A DNA stretch of 64,000 nt from Guyanagaster necrorhizus (lineage: Eukaryota; Basidiomycota; Agaricomycetes; Agaricales; Physalacriaceae). The translations under genes were made by a program, and so were the position numbers. The notes beneath the pieces are model-generated. The model did not search any database. It saw only the letters and a list, made by a program, of their open reading frames with translations, and was not told the DNA's origin. The DNA lies in the NCBI RefSeq assembly GCF_019112545.1, contig NW_025064887.1, forward strand, positions 199,448 to 263,447, given 5' to 3'. Shown piece by piece: positions 35,440-47,128 of the stretch; positions within the stretch are counted from its first letter, which is position 1; each line of letters starts with the position of its first letter.

Positions 35440-37160
35440 GATGGATCCATATGATGGCAATGGTGAATATAGGTATTACAGAATCATGACATCTCCTAAA
35501 AACTAAGACTTGAGTGCTGTAGTGTGAACTGTTCTAAGTACATCTGATGGTATGAAGCTTTCAAAACAAATGCACATGATGAGCATGTTCTGTACAGCCA
35601 CTTGGCAATGCCAGGTTATTGAGCATTTGTCAAATCCAATAAGGGCAGGCCATTAAAATGTCTTCATGCCTTCTGGTTTCTTTTTTTTATGCACTCCCTG
35701 TGGAAGTTGTGCTCATCTTCTCCATATCGTATATGAACTCTTTGGGTCAACTTTGCATCTTAATGGACTGCATTTCTATTTGGGTGGCCGAGTTCTTCAT
35801 GGTACCACAGATAATGTGCGCACTCAGTGTGTTTCAAGGTAGTGGAAGACGAACAATTACCAAAGAGACCGTGAGCAAGACTTGAGTATTCGCAAAGCAG
35901 ATGCATCCTCTCCTCGGGGCACAGGTAGAAACCCGGCCGGGGATAGGGACGAAGACCTGCATTTCATCGTAGATGAGCGCCGATTCAAAGTACCACCTTG
36001 TCCGACTTTTCGTTCCCAGGCAATCAGACCAGAAGAATTGCTTCCACTTCGTTGTCCATGCTGCGCACCGCGTGTCCAATGAGGTTTCACACTATCTGTA
36101 ATTTCCCATCCTGTTCATCTCCGCCCGCACCAGTGCCCTGCCTATCGGAAAGGCTAGCGTTATCGCTCGCAGTTGATGACTGGTATCCTGTCAGACGTCT
36201 TAGTCTCGCTACACAAACGATGGCACAAGGCCGTGTCCCATGTCATCGCTTCTATTCGATCCGAACATACGTCCTTCGAAGGTCTGATCAAACTTTCTAG
36301 CAGGCAACTAACTCGCGGCCGTCAAAATGCAAGGGAAATAATAGGAGTGCAGATTAAAGTTTGACCCAGCCTTTTGACCACGTCGGCTTTGCCATTAATA
36401 GGAATCCCAGCTCGTTTTGCTGTTGTCAAAAGCATGGATCGGAATTCGACCAGTTATCCACCCATGTTCCCCGGCTTTGCCTGACCCGAAAGTTGCTTAC
36501 CAGGAGTGTGTCATACAAGCTTCAGAAGTAGTCAAACACACTCTATAAATGTTACCGTTCACATCGCGCCAGGCACGTATTTCCTCTCAGGCGCTCCGCG
36601 CATTTCGATATCACATCTTTATCCTGAGGATCTTTCAAGCTGAAATTCGTCAGTCCATTTATTAGCTCATGAAGCTTAATATAAAGATGTAATTTAGAGA
36701 ATATCACAGCCGTTTAACATTTGGTGTCGCACGACAATCAAACCCTCCTTTGTTTTAAGCACAGCATTACAGGCCACGAATGTATACAAGTTGTGTGCAG
36801 GTTTCTAACATTCAAGAGGCTGAATCAGTGGTTGCATTGAGAGGCCTAAGTGCAATGTATAATATCGTGGTGAAAAGGTAAGTTTAACGGCAACCACCGT
36901 GATACTATCTTCATAGTGGCAACGGGCCTCGAAGACTTCAATGATAGATTCTTCGCGCTATGATCTTCAGAGCGCGTGGCCGATTCAATATCTAATCGAG
37001 GGGAATATCAAAATGGCTCGTGTCCGCACTTCCTCAGGTGAAGGCTTTCGGCAAGAGTATAATATGCGGACGGGTGACGACGAGCAATTCACGGAGAGGG
37101 ATTCTCGTTATTTGGTCGATTATATTCCAATATATTAATCTCATAGAACCTCAGTGTTAT
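35440..37160. other. accessory stretch without an intact gene; possible BTB relic
   Basis: The first 290 bp remain CpG-free like the adjoining transposon. Around 35930-36030 (+) a frame reads DEDLHFIVDERRFKVPPCPTF, which resembles the start of basidiomycete BTB/POZ proteins (pattern: acidic, F-x-V, then F-K-V-P), but it breaks off into unrelated sequence and no start or downstream exon is clear. Frames at 36173-36364 and 36941-37138 show nothing recognisable. I treat the region as degenerate DNA. Confidence 0.4.
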
Positions 37161-39346
37161 TCATCGGAAGATCATCTGAATCCGTCCATAATCCCCGTCT
37201 CCCCGTCCTCCTCCAGCAGCGATCAGCCACTGTTCCAAACGCGCCCAGCCGGCCTCAAACCGGACCGCCAGTTCATCCGTATGATGTCCTCCATTCAGGA
37301 GAGGCAACAATTGTGGCGGGTAGATCAATGACAGATGCTCAGTGGTATGATTAATAGGCATCTGACCCTCAGAAGGAGATCGTGATAACCGAGGTTTTAC
37401 CGGGCCAGGAATCGCAAGTGTAGCCTTGGGCAAATTAGGCGAGCTCGGAGGTGCAGCAGGCGGCACCAATACCGCTGATTGCCGCCGCGATTCGATACTT
37501 CCAAATTTACTCGACGAGGGACTGCTATCCTGGGGTGTGCTGGATGTCGCTGTAATCCCTGGATGGAGATTGGAAGGCGAACTGGACGGCTGATGGATCC
37601 ACAAAGTCCTAGGACTACTGGAAAGCTGTTGTTGGTCGCGACTCTTGAGTTGTTCGAGTACCTTCTCGGCCGCACTGGGGCGGCGAGGGCGGTACGAGAC
37701 CCCCCTTGGTGTTGGCGGTCCGCTTGTAGCGACATCAGGACTGACAGAAGCATTTATAGGTGCAGTGTACGGAAATCTCCCCCGGAGGAGATTCGTTGAA
37801 GCAGAAGTTTCAGACGGGATAGGCGACAGTGGGAACCGTTGCGAGGTCCCTGAGAAGCTCTTCATCTTTGGGCGTGCTGGGGTACGAGGGAGCTCCGATG
37901 TGCTGGGAAGGAGTATGGGCCACCGATGGACTCTTCGAAGGTATCCCTGTAGCTAGATTAAGTACGTGTAAATTCACTCAGCAGGTGTTTCACCTTTATG
38001 ACACCAAAACTAGTAAAGCGGCGAACGTCAATTCCCAATTTGTCGACACCATGAGCGACCATCCAGTTAAAGACAGTTATGCCTGGTTTCATTCTTGAAT
38101 ACAAATGCAGAAGTTGAGGCCAGTCCAGTATCATTCGTCCTGGGTTCGCGGGCCTTATGAACGGACCTGATTGAATAGCAGTAAAGGTTCACTAACCTGG
38201 TTTAGTGACATAGGGACCACACTCTTCTTTAACATGGGGCTCATCGGCCAGCCATTGAATACTCTTATGGAGGGTGTACATATTTGAGTACTGGAATATG
38301 TCAATAGTCATGATGACCTGATAATATCTGCTCTCAACATAAGTTTGGAGTATAGCTAGGCAGGAGTACTCACAGGAGATGTGCGATAGCTTGCCGAGCA
38401 AAGCTAATGTCACAATCAGCTAGACGAGCAATCCGACCGACATGGTTCGTGCCGTCTATAAACTGACAAATCTAAGGAGGGCATGAAAAATAATCCTAAT
38501 AGAAAGCTACCAAGGACAACTGACTCTGACCATAGTCAGATCCCAATTTTCCTCTATCTGCTTCGAGAGATTGATGAGAGCGACTGGGACCATCCAGTCT
38601 GTGACAGTAGGAGGATTGGGGTAGAAGGGGAAGATTTTGAGCTCGATGGAGTTGAACTGGTCAATCGGAATGGACGTTTCAGCATAAGAATTGAGATCCT
38701 CGTATAGTTGTTCTAAAATCGCGTGAACGGTATGGGAAGTTTCCGAGGAAGACAGAAACGCAGATTCCTCCTGTGCAGAAAATTCAATATCCGTCGGAGT
38801 AGATGTACACAGAGTACACACCTCACAGGCTGTGAGAACCCGACTGACTTTGCGAACAATAGGTTCGTAGCAGCTCAAATCCGCGCCCCGGTCAAAAACA
38901 AAGCAGAGGTTGTACCTAAAGTAATTTCGCTCATAGGGACCCCGAAGCTCGACAGGAAACCCTATTATGCGATGGTGTTTGGTAGAGCAAATGACTAGCC
39001 TTCCACAGAGAGGGCTCGGTGGGATAATGTATTTGGAGATGTCGTCGAAATTGAAGAGGACGCGGTTGGATGAAGTAGAACGTTTGTTGGGTGAATTCAG
39101 GTATAGAGAAGCGCGGTTTTCAACTGGAGATATTAAGGATGAGCTCGAATTCCGCGAACTCAGACGTGGCGACGGTGGGACATCGGTAGCTGGTGTGGGA
39201 GGCAGGGAGGGTAGTGTCGAAATCGACGAGGGCGATGGTGTAGTCGCGATGAGGGCCTCTGGTACTTGGTAAACAATTTTTGGACCGTGTTGGTTATCAA
39301 AAATGGAATAGAATACGGATTGGATTCGGGGTAAAAATGAATCCAT
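37161..39346 (-). CDS. NPR2: NPR2, GATOR1/SEACIT subunit (nitrogen permease regulator 2)
   Basis: Npr2 with Npr3 and Iml1 restrains TORC1 when amino acids are low, at the vacuole. The ATG at 39344-39346 gives DSFLPRIQSVFYSIFDNQHG and GPKIVYQVPE, the longin-like start of the family; an in-frame upstream extension is less likely. Conserved parts: LCGRLVICSTKHHRIIGFPV, NYFRYNLCFVFDRGAD, YEPIVRKVSRVLTACE, LYEDLNSYAETSIPID, then FIDGTNHVGRIARLADCDI (winged-helix part), LLYYQVIMTIDIFQYSNMY. Two low-complexity Ser/Pro inserts (about 39100-39280 and 37400-37860) enlarge it. It ends FEAGWARLEQWLIAAGGGRG and GRIQMIFR, like Npr2. About 670 residues. Its start is 90 bp from OGG1. Confidence 0.9.
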
Positions 39347-39436
39347 GCGAACTTTGAGGGAGAACTGGAGCCAAAGTGTAACACACAAACCCTTCGTACA
39401 ACCGGATCCGGGCCGGCTTTTTCGTCTTCACCCATC
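39347..39436. promoter_or_regulatory. 90-bp divergent promoter, NPR2 / OGG1
   Basis: The two opposite start codons are 90 bp apart, the tightest divergent pair here. Core promoters must overlap or extend into coding DNA. Confidence 0.6.
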
Positions 39437-40808
39437 ATGGCCACTCCTGCAGGATTCCAGGCTCTTCCTCTCCCTCTCGTCCAGCTCTCGCTCGCTGCCG
39501 TGCTTAAATGCGGGCAGTCATTTAGGTGGTCCATTCTTCCACTTCCTAAACCCAGTGATCCTACTATACCTGCGCAAGAATACCGGCTCTGTCTTCGAGA
39601 CCGCGTCGTTTGTTTACAACAATCACAAACTGCGTTATTTTACCGCTCAGCATTTCCAGAACCTCAGCCATCGCCTACTCAACTGCAGCTTAGAGAAGCA
39701 GAAACACTTTTGTGGCTCAACGACTATTTCCAGCTAAATATTGATTTGCCAAAACTGTACGATGAATGGGCCGCTCGCGATAGTGTGTTTTCTGGCGTGA
39801 AAGAACGTTTTGGTGGCATTCGAATGCTCAGACAGGATCCTTGGGAGAATCTAATCTCGTGTGTGACTTGCTTACAGGTGTTTTTACTGTACTGACGCGT
39901 CCAAGATTCATATGTTCATCCAATAACAACATTTCCCGTATAACCAAAATGGTGCAGTCGCTCTGCACGCAATACTCTCCCGCGTTGCTCTCTCTTCCCG
40001 ATCTATCAGGACACGAGACTCACTCTTATCACCCGTTTCCTCCGCCTTCCTCCCTTGCCGCGCCGTCTGTAACCGTGACCTTACGGTCTCTGGGATTCGG
40101 ATATCGCGCAGAATACATCCAGAAAACTGCGAAGATGCTCGTGGATGTTCATGGCACCATTGAGGAAGGCCGCGAGCCTTCAGAACTTTGGCTTGAGAGT
40201 CTTCGTGGTTTAGCCACTGCTGAGGCCCGTACAGAACTTTTAAAATTCATAGGAGTCGGCAGGAAAGTTGCTGATTGTGTCCTTTTGATGAGCCTTGACA
40301 AGGTCTGTGAGCTTTCCTGGCCTACATTAATATCCTAAACGTGATTTGTTACTTTAGAAAGAAGTCATCCCGGTCGACACTCATGTGCATCAAATTGCCA
40401 TCAAACACTATGGTTTCAAGGGTTTACTGAAGGGCAAATCTCCTATGACTCCCAAGCTTTATGAAGAAGTAAACAGCAAATTGGTAAGGATCTGGGGTGA
40501 TTATGCTGGCTGGGCCCACTCGGTATGAATATTCTCAAATTTATCATCCTACTTCTCGATATATATCAAAATGACAGGTCTTATTCACTTCGGATCTGAA
40601 ATCATTTGCATCGTACAGTGTCCAAAATCCTACCCCATCGGCACCTGTGAAAAGCAGCAAACGATCGAATCTAGAATCATTACTCCCAACGCCCCCAACG
40701 ACTCCGTCGCCCTCTCCATTGAAGAGGAAGGCTTCCGCGAGTCCACCCGAGTCTTCAGATAAATCAGCTGGTTTGGCCGACAGAATGAAGAGGCTGAGAC
40801 GCAAATGA
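39437..40808 (+). CDS. OGG1: OGG1, 8-oxoguanine DNA glycosylase/lyase
   Basis: OGG1 removes 8-oxoguanine paired with cytosine in base excision repair, in nucleus and mitochondria. From the ATG at 39437: ATPAGFQALPLPLVQLSLAA, LKCGQSFRW (substrate-pocket region), LCLRDRVVCLQQSQ, LREAETLLWLNDYFQLNIDL, RFGGIRMLRQDPWENLIS. Splicing joins LIS to FICSSNNNISRITKMV. The helix-hairpin-helix has GVGRKVADCVLLMSLDK with the catalytic Lys at 40264-40266, followed by VIPVDTHVHQIA with the essential Asp. Next are YAGWAHS and VLFTSDLKSF. The C-terminal tail is Ser/Pro-rich with basic clusters (PLKRKASASPP, DRMKRLRRK) fitting a nuclear-localisation signal. About 400 residues; catalytic residues intact. Confidence 0.95.
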
Positions 40809-42085
40809 AAGCGGTTTGCCCCAAATGCTCTGATGCATCCTCCTGTATGCGGAGTCAATTGTCTACATTTTTTCGAGTCCTGCTCGCCTTCAATACAATT
40901 GGACATTTCTTTCCAATAATTCCTATTTTTTTTGGCGACATCGTCACAATGATTGGCATGACGAATGAAGTTCTGGCATCCTCACAATACCTCAGATGTT
41001 GCACCTGATTTTGTGGCTGTCGCGATAGGACGCGTATGCTGAATAACCAGTATCCTCTCCCTCTTGACCTCCTTGTACAAGTGATCAGTTCTTCGGCAAG
41101 ACCGACTATGACGTCATATGATAGGTGAGCTATCCGTATAATGAAATCTGGTCCATGTCAGTTGAATGAAGCTTATAGGTGTTGCTTCGTTGACGCTTTC
41201 TTACCATGGGGCCTTTCAGATGACTCAGCCTGCCTTCTCATCCTCCCTCCGCAAGGCATGACATTTCTCTTAAGGCCGCTGTAAGTCTCATGGTCCTCAG
41301 ACTGTGTAGGAGTCCTTGTGAACACCTTCAATGATCCGTCACGGGCTTCTCATGGGCATTGCTATGTCCATGGAGATTCGCTCAATTCTCAAGAGCTCGT
41401 TCTCGTACTTACAACTGCACGTCGAGACTTACTTCTCCTGTCAGCTGCGTGATCTCCAAATGGTGAATGCTGGTTGTTTTCTTCTTCTTTGGCTTTGTCG
41501 CTCATCGGACCCGCCGGACCCGTTACAATCACAACCCTAGTTCTGCACGAGCGGACGTTGAGAATCCATAATAAGGGTATTTCGTTTCAAGTCGATATAC
41601 TAGGGCCTGCGTTATTGAAAGTTTCGATTCGTCCGAGATGATGCAGATGTCACTTCGTTGACTGCTCATGTCAGTTGACTGCACGGGTGTTACACGCTGA
41701 AAATGTTTATGGGTACGAGTTCGAATAGGTACCGACAAGGCACCGATGCACAAAAATCACTTCGAAGCTTTCATTCATCTCCTAAATGACCTATGAATCT
41801 CAATCGCCTATCTTATGTCGTATGTTCCTCCTTCATTGTTAGTGTGGCGTTTGAGATCTCGCTCTACGGAATCATGGCTAGATGCGTCATTCAATTATCC
41901 TGCCTCGTAAAAAATAATCCCTGATACCGTGCCAGCAACAGCACCATAAAACCTACGTAGAGCATGAAATTAGGCAAGTCAGATAAAATGGGTATAAAGA
42001 AAGGAATGGACTGATGATATGCCAAAGGTATGAGAGCAATGCAAGGAGAAAGGGAAAAAAAGAACAACAATCATTATGAAGGTCC
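40809..42085. other. gene-free stretch with a possible F-box fragment
   Basis: About 1.3 kb. At 41036 (+) a short frame reads MLNNQYPLPLDLLVQVISSS, close in style to the F-box start of basidiomycete F-box proteins (LPxELLxxI). It leads to short pieces only and no continuous domain. No other gene seen. It probably also holds the 3' UTRs of OGG1 and the kinase. Confidence 0.35.
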
Positions 42086-44040
42086 TTAACCACACCGACA
42101 CGTTAGAATCCTAAGTAAAGTCATCTTGTGCGGTGGTTCGTCCACTTCCTGGCCATACTCCCCTGATACACCAACGTCGCCTCCCCTTGCTCGTGCATTA
42201 CTCACCACCGGCGGAGCAGCACCTACGCTTGACAGCATCGGCGACGCTCGTCCATACTGCCCCATATAACCCTCATCTGCTTCCCGCCCATAATCATAGC
42301 CACCACCCGAAACATTGGCGTAGGGATGTTGTGCGCCTCGGCCTGAGCCCACAGGTATGTTAACCTGGGCGGCAGCAGAGTGGGGTGTGATCTGGCCCGT
42401 GTTATTTCCGCCAGGTGTAAGGGCGGTGGGTATTTTGCGCTGCTTCGAACCGTGTCTGACAAGGGCCGGTGAGGGAGGTGCGATGTTTCCACCCTGCGAA
42501 ACTCTCCGTCGGTCGGAGTCGCGGTGCTCGCGTCGACGGTCCGGGCTAAGGCCGGCGTTTTGCATTTGCGTCAATATTTGGGTTTGCTGGCCCTGCTGAA
42601 AATGCAGCAGATGAGTGCTGAACCATCCGAGATTAAAGAATAGACTTGCCGCTGATGCTTCCCAGCCCTTTCCAGCTGGAGAACGAAGGTAAAGTTCGAT
42701 CGGTAGGCTTTAACAGGGGAGTAATGTACACACCATTTAGTAAGTTCCAATCAAAGACTCCATCATCAGTGTCGTTATTGGTCTTGATAACTTTGGAAAA
42801 AAGTTCGCGAAGGAATTCATAATCAGGCGCTTCCTCAAATCCCAGCTTGCGGACATAGTTCAGATATATTCCGAACTCCTCTAAAGAAACGTAAGTTTGC
42901 TGCGATAACAAATACAGGTGTTACACACCGGGGAAGCCTTCGCACAACTCTTTGATGGGTGTCGTCTGCTTCTTCTCTCCAATCTTCTCGTACTTTTGCT
43001 TATTCGTCGCGGCCTTAAGCCCCTGCCATGGTAAGCTTCCTCTTAGGAAGTACATGAAGACATGGCCCAAGGCTTCTAGATCGTCTCGTCGTGATTGTTC
43101 TATTTCTGATGAGGCTACAGGAAATCAGGGAACATTTCTGGAGAACGCACCTCTGCCCAGATGGGTGTTGATGCTCATGTATCGCGCAGTTCCGCTCAAA
43201 CTCTTCCGTTCCCGATACGGTATGTGCTGTTTCGTCTTGGGATCGCGGTATTGTTTAGCCATGCCAAAGTCGACAACATGTATGACTTGAGTACCTAAGA
43301 TTAATGAAATTTTCGTGATAGTGTGGCAGAAAACGTACCGTTTGCTCCTTTGGTGCCAGGTCGGCCAATCAAAAAATTATCTGGTTTAATATCACGATAT
43401 ATGAGATTCTTTTCATGGATCGTCTGCACTCTTGTAAGCTGTGGAGGCGTGCGAATGAGTTGCGGCGCTACCGAGACCACTGTTGATTCAGACGCACCAT
43501 TTGCCGGGCAGCCATACATACGGTCTTGATTGAGAATTTGCGACCGCACATGTCAAAGAGATCCTCTAGACTTGGACCAAGAAGGTCTATCACCAAGATA
43601 TTATGGAGACCTTCCTGACCGAAATGATATATTTGAGGGATTCCAGCTAGAGCAAAATAATGAGTTGGCGGTGACGACAGGGGTAGTACCAGAGCATGAC
43701 AGTCGACTCACTGCAGCCCGACAGTATACGATACGACCGACATTCATCACGGAGCTGAGGCGCTTCAGCTTTCCGGGGTTCCTAGAAACAGTCGGGTCAA
43801 GGGGCCAAAGACGGAGGAGCTGAACGCACGAATTTGATGGCGACGGTCTGAGAATTGAGCAAGTTGGTCCCTGCAGAGAAAGATGGTAGGGATCCGTCGG
43901 TACGGGATGCTGCGCAGGAACAGAGAGCATAGCGTACCCTCGAAGATGACACCGAAGGAGCCTTCCCCGATTTTCTTGCCAACGCGATAGTGGACGCCGA
44001 CGACGTTGGCGGTGGAGGACGAGTGGGTATGAGAGGACAT
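42086..44040 (-). CDS. casein kinase I, membrane-anchored (Yck / CK1-gamma type)
   Basis: CK1 kinases of the Yck class phosphorylate nutrient sensors and endocytic cargo at the plasma membrane. The ATG at 44038-44040 gives [20 protein letters not shown] and [14 protein letters not shown] (glycine loop). The catalytic domain continues [45 protein letters not shown] (HRD-equivalent), [33 protein letters not shown] and [20 protein letters not shown], the CK1-specific activation and lobe signatures. Then [17 protein letters not shown] and [11 protein letters not shown]. The tail (about 42120-42580) is Gln/Pro/Gly-rich and ends LRILTCRCG, with two cysteines near the end that may be palmitoylated, which suggests membrane anchoring. 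At least seven introns. About 440 residues. Confidence 0.9.
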
Positions 44041-45686
44041 CGTCGACGTTTGGGGAAGGAAAAGGAGTGAAAATAGGGCCGGATGGCCTATTAAGGTGGC
44101 GGAGTACAAGGAAGGAAGGAGCAAGGTCGCTCAGGGTCTCGGTGTCACGGATGGTACATATCGTCACTGTTCTGAATCTTTGCTTTTTCTGATTCTCCCC
44201 GTCCCGTAAATAAATACTTTTTTGTTCTGTTCGTATTCTACGCTATCGGCTACCTTCAGGTCCCTCCTGATCGTACCTCCTGCGGTCCATTTGCCTGCTT
44301 TCGGTAACCTCACGCAGAAATTCGCTTTCAAAAGATCCTTGGGAGATCTCTCTGGCTTCCTGTTCGTTTCCTTTGCCTGAGGAATTGGGGGACATTCTGA
44401 TCCAGCTTCGGACCGTGAGATGGAATCCCTCAGCGACCTCCACGATCCTCTTATAATGCAGCTCTGTCCTGGCCTAGAGCCCAACTTTTCCTACTGGCAT
44501 TTCTCCCTAGAATCATACTCAAATCCCCTTGAAATTATAGCAAATTGGACATTGCAAATGTGGACCACCTCCACAAGAAGCACGTCTGTTCGTTTTGCAC
44601 TCAGGGTTGCAGGGCCGTTGGTCTTCGATTCCGTTAGTGGACGGTATGTAGATATTCTTGTCTTTGCTGTACCGCTGAACGCTCCATCCATGTAGGTGCA
44701 CTCCGAGTATCCAGGACAGACCGTTACTTTTTTGGCAATGATATTCTGCACACGGTTCTGCGTTGGTGTTTTGGGTTTGCTCTGACGTGCACAGGACTTG
44801 TTAATGTGACTCTTCGAGCCTGATGTCCGTTAGAGCCGTAAGAGATCCACAGTAACCAATGTGCTTATACAGGTGTACCGAAGTCATGCAGGCATCTGTG
44901 GGTCGCTCCCTCAGTTCTTAACAGCATCGAACTACTTGTGCGATACTTGGCAACACGTTTCGCATTGTTTGTTTCTGCCTATGACGATATGTACACAGCT
45001 CTCCAGCTCCATTGGCTCAAAGGTTGATATCCGCGCCTGATGTGTACGTGATACTCTGTGCATTGGTAGCGCTTGCTTTATCTGCGGCCGATTGTCAGGT
45101 TCTTGCCAAGATGCACGGGAAGTGGCCTAGGTATGTGGTGGCGTTCATTGATATCACGGCACTGCATTCTGAAGCTTGGATACGACAGCGGTGAGGAGCC
45201 GATGGTGAATGGACGAGATCCAAGTTGAGGGTATGTTCCTGGCGGTGATATGGAATCATCTGGATCACCCCCGGTGTGAGCTACAGCAGGAGCGACAGTG
45301 ATACATTTTTAGTGCATGACGGTGGCTGCACAGAGAGGTAACCTTGACGATAGGACATCATATACGAGGCCAGAAAGGGATACGGCAGCAGGTGAGCACC
45401 AGAAGAAGTAGCATCTGACGCACGAGCAAGGCAGAAGGAGACATAGATGGAGATGGATGTTAGGTGGTCACCGCGAGACTCGGAGACAAACAGTGTAAAT
45501 ACATAGAGAGTAGTAAAGTAGTAATACTTCAACTTTCAATCTTCGACTCTGGAAAAATACTAACTAAAAGTAAGGGATCGAGGCCAGACCACGTGCGCCC
45601 AGATTCGTTCTCAGGCTTAGCTAGGCTGCGTCTTCTAGTCGTCGTCGCTACTATCGGCGACCTCCCTTACTCCCTTTCTTCCACCA
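44041..45686. other. 1.6-kb divergent spacer, kinase / GID4
   Basis: Short open frames on both strands (for example 44420-44695 + and 44519-44701 -) have no recognisable domains. The minus-strand one is Cys-rich but lacks a signal peptide and splice context. I see no gene. The length could hold a regulated promoter for GID4. Confidence 0.45.
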
Positions 45687-46979
45687 ATGCCCTCAGAGTT
45701 CTACACCACCCTCGACGACCAACCCCCTCTCGAACATGTCCAGGCCAAGGTCTGCTCGTCCTGCCATCGTCCAGTCGACCCCGCAAGTCACCTCTTTCTC
45801 CTCGCCGCCGACGCCATCGTCTGTGCAGCATGTGGTCCCGTTCATGCCTCACAGATAGACACCCGGACGTCGTGCATCGACGTCGATAACGCCTTTCTGC
45901 GAATCGGACGCCCTACACACGACCAAGAGCCATCAGATACCCAGCGACCAGCGCCGCCGCCGCCCCCGGCCTTCGCTAGCAAGCTCTTATTATCTCTACC
46001 GGTACATGCCCCGGCGACGACCGTCTCATCATCGCAGCCACTACAGTCGCATGCTCCCACTCTCTCGGTCGCAAACAACAACCGCAGGCATACGGCCGTT
46101 TCATTTTCTCCCAATCCTCTCACCGATATCACTCGTCTGCGGGTTCGCACCCGAGCTCACCACTGTCTCTACCCGGGCGCCTCCTTCCAAGGAACACAGA
46201 AGAGTGGCCGGAATAGCTATGATGTCACGGTAACCATCGTCGTGCGTATGTCCCTGCGCCTTTCCTGCGTCTGCTCACCGACAATGGCAGGACGTCGACT
46301 TTTCGTCGTCGTTCCTATGCGGTTATCTTTGCATCCGAGGTCTTACCGAAGATTATCCCGAGCTCACCACCTACTTTGACGCCGAAGTCATTGGCAGTCG
46401 CTACGGCTTCCGCACTCAAAACTGGGGCGCCAATGAAAATGACGACATGGTGCACTGGTCCCGCTTTCCCGCCTTCCGTCACGTCAAGCATGATCTCAAA
46501 AGACCCCACTACACCATCCCTGACCGCGACCGAGGGGCTGTGTTCATGCGATGGAAGGAGCGTTTCTTGGTTCCGGATCACCGCGTACAGGATATCAATG
46601 GCGCAAGTTTTGCCGGTAAGCAGCTGCCTTGTGTTCTCTGCCTCCTGTTCTTATAGATACCGCCAGGTTTCTATTATGTTTGTGTCGATTTCAACCCCAC
46701 CCAGTCCTCTCAAAATGAAGAGCCAACATCGATCGTGACAAAACCAGAGTCCCGCGAGCGACGCGAGTCAAGTGCCCGTCGATCTCCTTCTGCCGGCCCG
46801 CGTCTAACCGCTCCACCAGCAGCAACGATGAGTGGGTTTTACTATCACCAAAACTCCGAGCCGTGGGTCTCTCCATTTTTCCTTATCCTATCCTCGTCCT
46901 TATTGCTGTTGCAGGTACCAGCAGCTCACGTTGGTTCACGTTCCCGAGCGGGCCAGCTCTAGCTTTGAATTTCGCTGAA
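45687..46979 (+). CDS. GID4: GID4/VID24, substrate receptor of the GID ubiquitin ligase
   Basis: Gid4 recognises N-terminal proline of gluconeogenic enzymes and brings them to the GID/CTLH E3 ligase upon glucose return. The ATG at 45687 starts PSEFYTTLDDQPPLEHVQ. An N-terminal pair of CxxC units (KVCSSCHRPVD, AIVCAACG) hints at a small zinc site not typical of yeast Gid4. The VID24 domain follows: LYPGASFQGTQKSGRNSYDV, TIVDVDFSSSFLCGYLCIRG, LTEDYPELTTYFDAEVIGSR, YGFRTQNWGANENDD, MVHWSRFPAFR, then MRWKERFLVPDHRVQDING, ASFAGFYYVCVDF. After a Ser/Pro/Arg-rich insert the last exon gives FYYHQNSEPYQQLTLVHVP, a conserved end of the domain. About 390 residues, intact. Confidence 0.92.
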
Positions 46980-47128
46980 TCAAGTGCGGAAAAACATCCC
47001 CCGCCAGTACTTACCGATTTACGTGTCTTATACCTTTTTTTTCTTTTCTCCCACCTCCTTCGTTTCTTGTGTATTGCTCTCTGTACAATGATCTTCAGCC
47101 ATGTGATATAATTCATTTTGCGAGTCGT

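Noticed and set aside
35882..36082. Functional BTB/POZ gene
   Set aside because: Only about 30 residues resemble the domain start, with no ATG, and no downstream domain follows. Kept only as a possible relic.
44519..44701. Cys-rich small protein on the minus strand
   Set aside because: No signal peptide or splice context, and the overlapping frames read equally well. Not supportable as a secreted effector.
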